The notes beneath the pieces are model-generated. The model was not told the origin of the DNA and made no database searches. It was given only the letters and a program-made list of their open reading frames with translations. Of a stretch of 64,000 nt of DNA, positions 54,897 to 64,000 are shown piece by piece. The number at the start of each line of letters is the position of its first letter. Within the stretch, counting starts at the first letter, position 1. Position numbers and translations under genes: made by a program. Source of the stretch: Trichosporon coremiiforme (taxonomy: Eukaryota; Basidiomycota; Tremellomycetes; Trichosporonales; Trichosporonaceae); NCBI GenBank assembly GCA_039545355.1, contig BCJJ01000054.1, positions 1 to 64,000 on the forward strand, in the 5' to 3' direction.

Positions 54897-56655
54897 ATGG
54901 CGCCCACAGAAGTGCTTGCGCACCCGCCACCGCACAAGCACCACCCCCGCCCGCCGCCGCCAGCGCAGCACCCAGACCTCGAGAATCCCGTGCTCCCAGA
55001 CGCTGGCGAGGAGCTGGCATGGGGCGAGCGACAAGGGCTCGCTGAGGGGGGCGACGAGGCTGGCCCGTCCACGCCGACGAGGAAGATCAGCCCGTTCGGC
55101 GCCAAGGCCGTCGCCGCCATGATGGGCGCTGTGTCGACGAGTCTGCTGAGTGAGTAGCAAGTTGCGGACGGCGAGCGCCGAGCTCCGAGCGAGCTCCGGA
55201 CCTTCCTCGAGCCTTCCTCTGGTCCACTACAGAGGAGACCGGCCCCAAGCTGGACAGGAGCCGTCGAGCTGACAACAGTGACACCTTTCGACGTCCTCAA
55301 GACGCGCCTGCAAACGGTGCAGCCGACGATGCGTCCCGAGTTCCGGCCGCCAGCCGAATGTTGCCAGACCGTCGTCGTTGTTCCCTCCCGCTCAACCGGT
55401 GGAGAGTGTGCAACGAGCACAATCCCCGGCGCCCGTCCAGGACCAGCGGGAGCGACCCTTCTCCGCTCCTCGGGGGGCGAGGTCCTCATGGCCCCAGCGG
55501 GGTGCTACCATCCCTCCAAGTGGGCGGGAATCTGGGGCGAGGCCGAGGCGGTCACGTTTGAGCAGGCTCTTGGACGGGGGATCCCCGGTGGTCTGCCTTT
55601 GGAGGTGCACAAGGAGGGCGGGTTCTGGAATGAGATTGCGGCGGTTAGGAGGGAGACGGGAGTGAGGGGATTGTGGAAGGGAGTGGGGACGACTTTGTAA
55701 GTCTATTGAGCGTCGAGCGGAGTGAGCTGGGGCGCAAGTCCGTCTTACCGACCACCTCGCTCTACTTATAGCTGCCAGACGTTTCTCCTGTAGCTGACCG
55801 CAGAACCATGTCTGTCCCCTCGAGCGCGATCTACATGCTCGGATACGAGTACCTCCTCTCAGTGCTGGCGCCCATGTTCGCGAACAAGGGTCAGAACGCA
55901 ATCCTGACTCCCGCGCCGCTAGTCGCGGGTTCGCTGGCCCGAACTCTCAGCGCGACGATCATCAGCCCGATCGAGATGTTCAGGACACGACTGCAGGCGC
56001 TGCCACCACGTGAGTTCACTGCGCGAGCAGTCCCTCATAAGACCACTCGCTGGAGCTGCGGGAAGGGATGTTGTAGCTGACAACAGCGGGACACGCACCC
56101 CCGACCTACGCCTCAACAGCGCGCGACATGGCCGCCCTCGTTAAGGCCGACGGCTTCTCGATCCTCTGGCGCGGCCTGGGTCCCACACTCTGGCGCGACG
56201 TGCCCTTCTCCGGTATGTCCAGCCAGCTCGGGTGCTTCCATTCGAGCTAACATCCAGGCATCTACTGGGCCGGCTTTGAGCTGCTCAAGTCGCGTCTGTC
56301 CTCGGCTCACGCTCCTGTCTCCTTATCTCCCATCGGAATCAGTTTCACCTCTGGCGCGTTGTCTGGCATAATCGCTGCGCTCCTGACGCAGCCGTTCGAC
56401 GTGCTCAAGACGAGACGGCAGGTGTTCACCCCCTCTCCCTCGTGTGCGCCTGAGGCGCTGAACCACCGCGCATCGACTATCCCGCTCTGTCTCCACATTA
56501 TCAAGACGGAGGGTGCCGGAGCCTTGTTTGCGGGCGTTGTGCCGAGGTGTGCCAAGGTTGCACCCGCTTGTGGACTCATGATTGCTTGTTATGAGGGGGT
56601 TGGGCGGTGGTTGGGCGCGCATGAGCGGTTGAGCGTTCATACTGAGGAGAAGTAG
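54897..56655 (+). CDS. MTM1: MTM1/SLC25A39-type mitochondrial carrier (466 aa)
   Basis: This is a six-helix inner-mitochondrial-membrane carrier. Yeast Mtm1 and human SLC25A39/40 are linked to glutathione import, Fe-S/manganese homeostasis and Sod2 activation. Exons 54897-55149, 55279-55696, 55804-56009, 56087-56212 and 56258-56655 join in phase to 466 aa. The three carrier signatures are MTPFDVLKTRLQT, SPIEMFRTRLQA and QPFDVLKTRRQV, one per repeat. The long matrix loop in repeat 1 (about 80 residues, with paired cysteines in AECCQTV) is typical of the MTM1 subgroup. The N-terminus is unusually His/Pro-rich (HPPPHKHHPRPPPP). Introns fall within or directly beside conserved helices, in phase. 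Confidence 0.92.
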
Positions 56656-57488
56656 GCGCGCCGACGGGCCGACGAGCCGCAGGCGAGTCGGGCGAACCTC
56701 TTGAAGGACGAGGAAGGCAGAGGATCAGTGGACGGAGGAGGATAGAGGGGGGCTAGAACGTAGAGGAGGCGTTAGAGGAGGAGTTGGAGGAGCAGACTCA
56801 TAGACCCTAGACCTTCCCAAGAGGCATGAGGCATTCCCAGGCCTCGCATAGAGCCTCTGTAGCCATAAACCCACAAACACATAATCACCAATGTTACCTT
56901 ATCAATCCTTTCCTCCACCATTCCACTTGCACCATTCCTACTCCTATCTCAGACTCTAGATCTAGACAAAATGTGACAACACTATGCATTGGGGATACTT
57001 TCCATGGAAAATATCCACTAATTCTAAATCTGTGGACGGGTTTACAACGATTCTAAGTGAAATGGGCTTTTGCTTTGGTTTTGATTGTCTACTCATGGTT
57101 GGCTCGGTGTGCCACTACGACCTCCGTCCTCTGTCGAGGTTCGGGCGCCGGTCGGCGCGGGGATCGGGTATGCCGTTGGCAATGCGGAGATGGACTAGGA
57201 AGGCTCGGGAGAGGTCGGAGCAGGCCGGACTGCACACGCTCACGCGATCATGACTGTGAGACACGATTGACAAGCGTTACGTCTTGCCACCCGATTTTTC
57301 TTTTGGGTAGCGCCACTTGATCGCCGAAATCTCGCCCGACTCGCCCGACTCGACCGACTCGACCGACTCGACCGCCGTGCTCAGCTACATTTCGAAGGCT
57401 GGGTTTCGAAGGCTACCGGTTGGGGGGTACGGACCGTTGGAGCTCCTCGAGCCTTCGCTGCTCACTGCCGGCACGCTCGGCAGGCAGG
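56656..57488. other. Convergent intergenic region with a 9-bp microsatellite
   Basis: This is the tail-to-tail region between MTM1 and PTC7. It is purine-rich just after MTM1 (GAGGAGGCGTTAGAGGAGGA), then AT-rich (56860-57060). The microsatellite at 57332-57376 is listed separately. No gene was seen. Confidence 0.5.
57332..57376 (+). repeat. 9-bp microsatellite, five units of TCGMCCGAC
   Basis: Five consecutive 9-mers read TCGCCCGAC twice, TCGACCGAC twice, then TCGACCGCC. They lie about 110 bp beyond the PTC7 stop codon, probably in its 3' untranslated region. Confidence 0.75.
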
Positions 57489-58937
57489 CTACGCCGCCTC
57501 GAGGACCAGGTTCGAGTCCCTGTCCCCGACAACACCGACGAGCACAGAGATATCGTCCCGCTTGCCGCCGACAAAGTCGATGCCCTCCTCAATAGCGCGC
57601 ATCATGAACGGCGTCGTCGCCGTGGTAGTCTCGCTAATCTCGCGCGCTCTGTTGCACAGCGCCTCGCTCACGACCTGGGGCGAGAAGGGGGGCAGATTGG
57701 ACTGTTGTGCAGGCGGCGCAAATTCGGAGAGCGTCTCGAGAATGTCCTCGTCGAAAAGATTGTCCATCAGCCCGTCGCTGCCGACTATGACGACGTCCTC
57801 CTTCTCGACGCCGATGTCATAGCGCTTCGCGTCCTTCATTGGCTCGTCGCGGGAGTGCGTTCCCAGCTGGAGGGGGAAGTTGAAAGCGTGCTGCATCTCG
57901 CTTGTCCGGAAGACGACCTCGCCCCGCCGCACGACGAGAAGCGAGCAGTCGCCCAGGTTCGCGACGAGAAGTGTGCTGTGGTGCAGCAGGGCGAGAAGAC
58001 AGGTGGAGGATCCGTAGATCCCCTCCTGCGCGGCGCAGGCGAGACACTTCTCGTACCCCCGCTGCATGATCTCGACGGGGTCCAGGGGCCGGCGCTGCGG
58101 CTGCTTGTCCCGCGCAAACGCCCGCTTCCAGTCACCGCTGTCGGCGAGGTACTCGTCCGCGCCGGCCCACCAGCGCGCAACCTCCTCCTCGCAGAAGTGC
58201 GTCAGGAGTCGCGCCCACCGGCCCGGGTCACCTGGTCCCTTGCCTGAGCGAGACCAGCCGCCGACACCGTCCGCGACGCACACTCCGTCCACGCGCGCAA
58301 AGTAGCTGTCCTCGCCGACTGATGTTGAGGTCAGAGATGCTGGCGGCGTGACGTCCGGCAATGGGAAGGACCGCTGTCGGGGCGGAGGCGGGTCGCCGCC
58401 TCCCCTTCGTGGTGGGGTTGGTGGCCGTTCCTTCGGACAGCCTGCGGCTCCGAGGTGGAAGATGAGGTTGGACGAGTACAGGTTCAGGTTGTTCGGATCG
58501 GGCACCGGTGCCGCCGTCGAGACGTCTATCTCCTCTGGTCGGGCTCCAAACGCCAGCGGCGGGGGAACGGGTGCGCTTGTCCCCGTCGGCGACAACACGG
58601 TGTGCGTTTCGAACGGCCGCGCCGTCTTGGCCGGATGCGGCGGCGACGGCACCCGGAGGACAGGCAGTGTTGTTGTGGGCGGGGCAAACTCGAAGCGCGC
58701 ACTCGAGGGACCCGCCCGCGGCCGGTCGAACAGAAGCGACGGAGGCAGGTACGATGACGGATAGGGGTAGGCGTCGACCGAGGAACGTATCGGCGCTGCG
58801 CTGTAGGAGCGGCGGCCTGTCGCTTCCCACAGTGGGACCGGGGCCGGGGGATGCAGGCGCGCTACGCTCCGTGTCGCCTGCACCGGGGCGAGGGTGCGCG
58901 CGATGCCCTTGCCCAGGCCGGGCTTGGGCTTGGACAT
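57489..58937 (-). CDS. PTC7: PP2C-type protein phosphatase, PTC7-like (482 aa)
   Basis: This is a metal-dependent Ser/Thr phosphatase of the PTC7/PPTC7 group, which acts in mitochondria on coenzyme Q biosynthesis and mitophagy factors in yeast and animals. The intronless ORF is 482 aa. The first 60 residues are basic and hydroxylated with few acids (SKPKPGLGKGIARTLAPVQ, then TRSVARLH), a plausible mitochondrial presequence. PP2C motifs are GEDSYFARVDGVCVADGVGG, VANLGDCSLLVVR, VVIVGSDGLMDNLFDEDI and GGKRDDISVLVGVV, with all metal-binding Asp residues present. A Pro-rich disordered stretch separates presequence and catalytic domain. The ATG at 58937 is the first in frame. Confidence 0.93.
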   Translation of the reverse strand: MSKPKPGLGKGIARTLAPVQATRSVARLHPPAPVPLWEATGRRSYSAAPIRSSVDAYPYPSSYLPPSLLFDRPRAGPSSARFEFAPPTTTLPVLRVPSPPHPAKTARPFETHTVLSPTGTSAPVPPPLAFGARPEEIDVSTAAPVPDPNNLNLYSSNLIFHLGAAGCPKERPPTPPRRGGGDPPPPRQRSFPLPDVTPPASLTSTSVGEDSYFARVDGVCVADGVGGWSRSGKGPGDPGRWARLLTHFCEEEVARWWAGADEYLADSGDWKRAFARDKQPQRRPLDPVEIMQRGYEKCLACAAQEGIYGSSTCLLALLHHSTLLVANLGDCSLLVVRRGEVVFRTSEMQHAFNFPLQLGTHSRDEPMKDAKRYDIGVEKEDVVIVGSDGLMDNLFDEDILETLSEFAPPAQQSNLPPFSPQVVSEALCNRAREISETTTATTPFMMRAIEEGIDFVGGKRDDISVLVGVVGDRDSNLVLEAA

Positions 58938-59964
58938 GGCCAAGTTGGTGGGTCAGCCGCGAGTCCGTGAGAGCGTTACGTCGTCTCGTCTGTCGGAGGG
59001 AGCTGGGTGAAGGTGGGTCGGTGATGCGGGGGAGGGTCGTGAGCTGGATGGTCTAGGGATAGATGATGGCGGGGATGATGGCGAGTGCGGGGTGGTCGTG
59101 GATGGATATGCGGCGGGATGAGTGAGTGCTAGGGGATGGATGCGGTGACGATGGCGTTGGAGAGGGATGGGAGGGGTGGGGTGTGGCCAATTGCGGGTTG
59201 TGGATTCAGCAACATGAGAGATGTGCAGGAGACTCACTGAGCCCTTAGTGTGAGGGTTTTGGGTGTATGCAGGCTTGGAGTCGCAGAGCCCTCTGCACCT
59301 GCAGAGCCTGCAGAGCCGGGGCCAAGGACCCATACAACCCAGATGGGCAACGGGCGGAAGTAATCTGCCCTGTGATTGCTCGACCGTCGGACTGCTGGGC
59401 GCATTTGCTCGTTTTGGCGCTGGGTGGCGAACACCCCTCACCGTTCCTGGCTGGGTGGAGTGGGAGGGGGCGGCCCAACGATGGCGTACCACCACTACTC
59501 ACCCAACATCTCGGCTACACACGACTTTAGGCGGCTACTATCACGCGCTACTCTAGGGCCACTTCTTCTCACAGCCGCCCACAAACGCACGACCGGGGCA
59601 CCGGGCCCCCGCTGCAATCGTCGGTTTCCATCGGTGCTCACTACTCCCTCAGCTTCCTGCACCCAGCCGTGTTTCATCTCATCATCACTGCCCACTGCAA
59701 TCAGAATGCAGATTACTCTGCGTGACACAACAACGTTCGTGACTCTTAGATACATGGAAAGGACAAAGTATGACACATGGGGGACTACGTAGATAGATTG
59801 CCGCTCATCGTTTCGTATTTCTTATTGACTACAAGGGGGTTGCTCACTGCTCCGTCCATCTCGCGCGTTAAGTGACTCACTACAGATCCGGCTGATGCGC
59901 TACGCGCTCTTGGGGGAAAGGCAAACAATGAGCTTGGGGCGCGCTAAGTACGCACACGCAGCAC
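58938..59964. other. Intergenic region, no gene seen
   Basis: This lies between the PTC7 start and the 3' end of the bestrophin gene, so it holds the PTC7 promoter. A GGGATGG/GATGG-rich stretch occurs near 59040-59180. ORFs on both strands lack bias. Confidence 0.5.
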
Positions 59965-61960
59965 TCAGCCGTCTTCCTCGTCGTCGATCTGGATCTGGCG
60001 CTCCGAGCGGCGGTACACAATCTCCTCGTCCAGGTCGCCTTCGGGAAGCGTCTCGAGCACGGCCTCGATCTCGACGAGAAGCTCGGTGCAGTACAGGTCC
60101 AGGTTCAGGTCGGAAGGGTCACTGCTGTCAGCTTACGGTTGAGATGCAGCAGTGCGCAGTGGGTAATGTGCCGGCTGAGCGTCCAGAGCACTCACGATCC
60201 GAACGGGTCCTCGGAGAGACACGCGAGGCCCTCGATACCCGCGAGCGTGAACGACGTCACCGCAATGATGGGGATCATCTTCCAGCCGAGACTCTCGACG
60301 AGCACGAACGGCAGGCAGAGCAAGTACACCGTCACGCACTGCTTGAGGTGCGACGTGTACATGTACGGCAGCGGGGTTTGGCTGCGGGTCAGCTGAACAC
60401 TTGCAGAGAAGGCAGCTTAACTCACATGATACGCTCCATCGAGCCGAGCTGGTCAATCATGCTCTGCACGTAAGCCTGCTTTGCATTGTATCCCTAAGTT
60501 TGTAAGCCCCCGTCGCTCCCCCCTTCCAGCTTGGCGATACTCACAGCCGGCCCAATGTCCTCGAGGTAGCCCTGGCGGCGGAAGCGGAAGAGCGTGCGGC
60601 TAAGCTCGTGCGACCTGCGGTCAGCTGGTTTTCTGCACAAGCTAGCTCACATGACAAGTGGCAGGCCCACCTCGACCATGCCGCTGAGGCCGACTTCCTC
60701 GACAGAAGGAGCATTGGCGCGCGCGGCAAGGTCGACAGACGAGTGCTTGTGGTCCTGCCTGACGCCAGCCTTGATGAGCGGCGTGCGCTCGCTCATGGTT
60801 GACAGCTTGTGGGGCGGGCTCTTGCTGCCCTTGCGAGGGACACGGTCATCGAGGACCTTAACGGTGCTGGGGCGGCGCTGACGCATGAAGCCGGAGGGCT
60901 CGGGCGTGTCGACGAGGGTCGCGTTGGACGAGATTGTGAATAAGGAAGGGCGGACACGAGCGCCAGTGGGCAGACCAACCTCACGCTCCTCGTCATGCAC
61001 GCCAGAGTACGAGCGAGGCGACGAGCACTCCGACGCCCCAGTCACGGTACCCCGGTCCGAGCATGGCGACTCTGGGCCACTCCCGCTCCCGCTAAGGGCG
61101 AACTTGACCAAAGAAGGAGGCAGTAACCCCTGCAAATCGGCGTGATGCACCCCGCCCTCGGAACGCAGGTAGTGCTTGGTCGCGACCACGAAGCCGACGA
61201 TCATGCGGATCGCCTGTCGCTTCTGCTCAGTCAACTGACGGCGCTGCGCCGCAGACCAGTGGGAGCCCGGCGGCGGGACAACCTCAACCCAAATAGACTG
61301 TCTGTCAGCTACGTTTACGCGGTCGAGGAAGCTGACACCTACTCGAGCGAGAGATCGCGATGCAGCAATCATCGCGGTGAAGTCCTTGCGGCCCCTGGAC
61401 GTTAGCAAGGTAAAGATTGCTTAACGTACTCGGCGTAGCGCTCATATGCGGTTGAGTTGCGGAACACGAGCAGAAGACCGACGACGACAGAGAGCAGGGG
61501 CACTGTAGTCAGCTCATGGTCTGGGACTGTCGCGAAGCTGGTTCATATTCTCGGTTTGTACAACCCACCGACATTGTTGGAGATAGCGATAGTCCGATTG
61601 TACCAGATATCAGCGACGGCCACCGCAGCAGCGAAGATTGTGAAGCCCAGAACGGGGTAGATGATGACCGGCAGGATGCTCTCGCGGTACACGAAGACGT
61701 CGTTCATCCACGAGATCTTTGAGATCTGTTGTTAGCTCAAAAAGCTGGTCACCGGAGCTGTGGTGTGTTGGTCGAGGGGGGTTGGGGGCACACTCACGCG
61801 CGGCTTGGCTTCCTCGATGCGCTGAAGCCTGGCGAGCATGCTAAGCGTACGATCCGGGCTTGCCATCGTGTTCTGTTGTCAGCTACCGGGGGCCACTACA
61901 GCTCACGGGCAGACTGGTATTAATAGCGGGCAGCTTGCCCTTTGGAGGGGAGGAAGCCAT
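59965..61960 (-). CDS. Bestrophin/UPF0187 family anion channel (512 aa)
   Basis: This is a membrane protein of the bestrophin-like RFP-TM family, chloride-channel relatives. Ten exons (61960-61907, 61872-61798, 61725-61569, 61502-61430, 61394-61343, 61297-60651, 60614-60545, 60493-60426, 60381-60196, 60121-59965) join in phase to 512 aa; most introns are 34-74 nt. Family blocks are RISKISWMNDVFVYRESILP, NNVVPLLSVVVGLLLVFRNS, YERYAEGRKDF, the LARSIWVEV block, IVGFVVATKHYLRSEGG, TPLPYMYTSHLKQ, and LPFVLVESLGWKMIPIIAVT followed by GIEGLACLSEDPFG. A disordered loop of about 140 residues follows the fourth block. The C-terminus is acidic (IQIDDEEDG). The 45-nt intron at 61342-61298 is in frame and stop-free. 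Confidence 0.9.
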
Positions 61961-63228
61961 GGCTGGCGAAGAGTGAGAGCGGGAGTGCGCCGGGAGAAGA
62001 CGTGAAGCTGGGTTGTGTCACGCGTTGTGCGTAAGGGTATATATACAACAGTTCGTTGGCGGGCCGTCGCGGGGGTCGTCAGTCGGGTCGTGGAGTTGAA
62101 GAGTGAGAGAGTGGAGGGAGTGTGGAACGGAGGAGGCTCGTGCGCAAGAGTCGAGTGTCGCCAGAAGTAAAGGTCAGACTGACTGCCGGCTGCGCGTGTG
62201 TCACCGCGACACGAGCACGCTGGCACCCCGGTAGAGCTGTGCGCAGTGCACTGCTATCAGTCAACGATTCAGTCAGTCGCGTATCAGCGATACGGGTGCG
62301 GGGCCGCAATTCGGTTACTTCCTTCACGTGAAACCACTAAGCACCCGGGGACCCGGGGCCCTGCCCTGCACCTTTAGTGACATGCTCCTCTTCGTGCGTT
62401 AACAAGCGCTAACGTGCGTCCCGAACGTGCGCAAGTTCGCCGTAGCGTTGATAACATGCACACGACCAGGTGGGAGTACTCTACCCGTTTACAACCTTTA
62501 AGCATACCTTCAACAGCAAGTTCCACGCACGCGACGGGCTCCCGGCCGGCGAGGGCTGTTTCAGACCAGTCACACACCTCCGAACCCCTGTTGGCGCTGT
62601 ACGCAGCAGCCATCCGGCGCACAAGTGCATAGCAATCGTCCACCTGACGTTGAGATGACGTCGTCGATAGGGGAAGCAACAACTTCTCTGACTGGTCACA
62701 CAACCGCCTAGTACCTGAGCTATCGACGCTTCTGAAGCACGCGAAGAACACTTGTCGTGGGTCAGTGAGGGGTGCGCGTCCTTGCCCTCAGTCAGCCGCT
62801 AGCACTAGTGTGATCATCCGGGTTATCCACGTCTGGAACGAAGAGTGCATGCTGTACGCATAGGTGGCCTTACTCACACGGCGACAAAGGAGCCATCCAC
62901 GGTCTTGTTTCAATAGTTCGATTGGTGGTACTCTACCGTGCTGATGCCGCTTGCCCGAGTTCGAGTGCACTGCTGACGGTCGGGATCCCGAACTGCGAAG
63001 GGAAGGACACATCGTTCACTGACACGCGAGGGTCGCACCCCGGTCTGACGTCGATCCTCGACGAGGGGCGCGCGGAAACAACTCGACTGACTCGAGTTGA
63101 CACGACTGACCTGCTCGTCTCACTTCGAGTTCTCCACTTTTTCTCTCATCTTCACATCCAAACAAACGAGCTGCAAGCCAACACGCCTAGCCCGCATCAG
63201 AGCTGGGCTCTCGGAGTGGGCTTAGGAT
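61961..63228. other. Intergenic region, no gene seen
   Basis: This contains the bestrophin promoter. Minus-strand leader sequence with a TATATATAC run (62038-62046) lies about 80 bp upstream of its ATG and may act as a TATA box. Further right only short ORFs without bias are seen. Confidence 0.45.
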
Positions 63229-64000
63229 GGTGACTGGTGAAGAGCTCATACACAGGCTCTTAGCTTCAGTGGTCGTAGCGACACCCGCCGAACTGACCTG
63301 CAGACCTACAGACCGCGTGCAGCTCGGGTTGGAAGCGACCTTGCTCGGCAGATGTTCTCCAGTGGGTCGTCGCAGGTGCGCTACCGTCTGAGGGGGCCAG
63401 CTGACATCAGGCTGCTCCTTTACTGCTCTCGAATGACACTCTACCACCCGGTATCGGCGGCGGTTGCGGTTGCCGCCGATGCGACTTTCGCCCGTGTAGG
63501 TGACGGCAGCCGAAGGGTGGCGATGGAGCTGCCTGAGTTGAGCCTTGAGCTGACAAACACAGCGACCGCGACCCCGTCACGTAATCCCTGCGACCCCTTC
63601 ACTAATCCCTGCGACCCAGATGACCGGATTGACTCCAAAATGCGAAAGGAGGGGTTAGCTGCCAGGACTAGATAGAGCTGATCGCAGGACACTCGTGACC
63701 GCCTCCATAGGACCAACCGAACCGTTCAAGGAGGAGCAGCTGCGTGTGAACCTTGATGAGCTGACATCAAACACGGCCATGATGAGACTGTTCGTGTGAC
63801 CTCTGTTCAATGACACAGTGAGCTGACAGAAGACAGTCGAAGACACACTGAGTCTGCACAGCCAATGGCACGCCGCCTAGTGCGAGCGGCCACATGCATT
63901 CCCTCGGTGCACACCGGACTCTTCCCACGTCTCTCGCCAGGCGGCGCAGACGGTGAGCTAGGCGCTGGTTGTCTTGAGCTGATCACAGGCCGCAGGTTGT
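63229..64000 (+). CDS. Probable spliced gene at the right edge, structure unresolved, partial
   Basis: Intron-like signals are dense on the plus strand. GTGCGC to CTGACATCAG (about 63377-63410) would be a 34-nt intron, and further CTGAC-AG ends occur near 63562, 63685, 63837 and 63985. Protein-like pieces include MVTGEELIHRLLASVVVATP (63229), LLLYCSRMTLYHP (about 63412), and a piece containing SIGPTEPFKEEQLRVNLDEL near 63706-63775. The middle piece vaguely resembles the helical region of fungal Zn-cluster transcription factors, but I cannot claim that. The reading frame cannot be joined with confidence, and the gene may continue past 64000. Confidence 0.3.

Noticed and set aside
57500..57530. 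tRNA T-loop-like GGTTCGAGTCCC
   Set aside because: It lies in the PTC7 coding sequence and no acceptor stem or anticodon arm can be formed around it.
1..64000. Biosynthetic cluster, transposon, CRISPR or viral insertion
   Set aside because: Genes are unrelated single-copy fungal functions; no transposase, reverse transcriptase, terminal repeats, regular spacer array or polyketide/peptide synthetase was seen.

Overview
The window reads as nuclear DNA of a GC-rich, intron-dense basidiomycete, most likely a tremellomycete yeast of the Trichosporonales/Cryptococcus type. The evidence is about 53 short introns, many only 33-50 nt, with GTGAGT/GTAAGT 5' sites and a CTGAC or CTAAC branch motif directly before CAG. 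Exons have strong GC3 bias, and the gene set is eukaryotic and fungal (CLU1, MTM1, PTC7, NGL2, PDI with HDEL, DUF2433, fungal bestrophin). The lineage call is inference. There is no rRNA, no convincing tRNA, no CRISPR, no intact transposon and no biosynthetic cluster.

Layout. 1-10 kb: ribosomal protein eL41 (minus, only 25 codons), a sugar/lactose-permease-like MFS transporter, an unrecognised disordered nuclear-type protein with an in-frame stop followed by an AT-hook extension, an aldehyde dehydrogenase, and an unrecognised membrane/coiled-coil protein. 10-21 kb: a decayed repeat field, an NGL2-type nuclease, a divergent bZIP factor (minus) and a GT4 glycosyltransferase. 21-33.5 kb: CLU1 (minus), protein disulfide isomerase, a PaiB-type FMN-binding protein (minus) and a DUF952 protein (minus). 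33.5-42 kb: mostly gene-poor DNA around a drug:H+-type MFS transporter, a 24-bp minisatellite and a decaying gene with an in-frame amber stop. 42-48 kb: a DUF2433+RRM protein, a methyltransferase (minus) and an amidase. 48-64 kb: a glyoxal oxidase, a disordered TP/SP-rich protein (minus), an MTM1-type mitochondrial carrier, the phosphatase PTC7 (minus), a bestrophin-type channel (minus) and an uncertain spliced gene running to the right edge.

The genes are independent housekeeping, transport and redox functions and do not form an operon-like system. A loose mitochondrial theme (CLU1, MTM1, PTC7, possible dual-start presequences on the DUF952 and methyltransferase genes) is probably coincidental. 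I found no clearly new biological system. The most interesting items are the eL41 intron that splits the last codon without changing the protein, the stop-interrupted AT-hook gene, the bZIP factor lacking the usual basic-region asparagine, and the amber-interrupted gene near 41 kb.

Exon coordinates were worked out by hand from splice signals and reading-frame continuity. Most are phase-consistent to the stop codon, but none is supported by transcript data.
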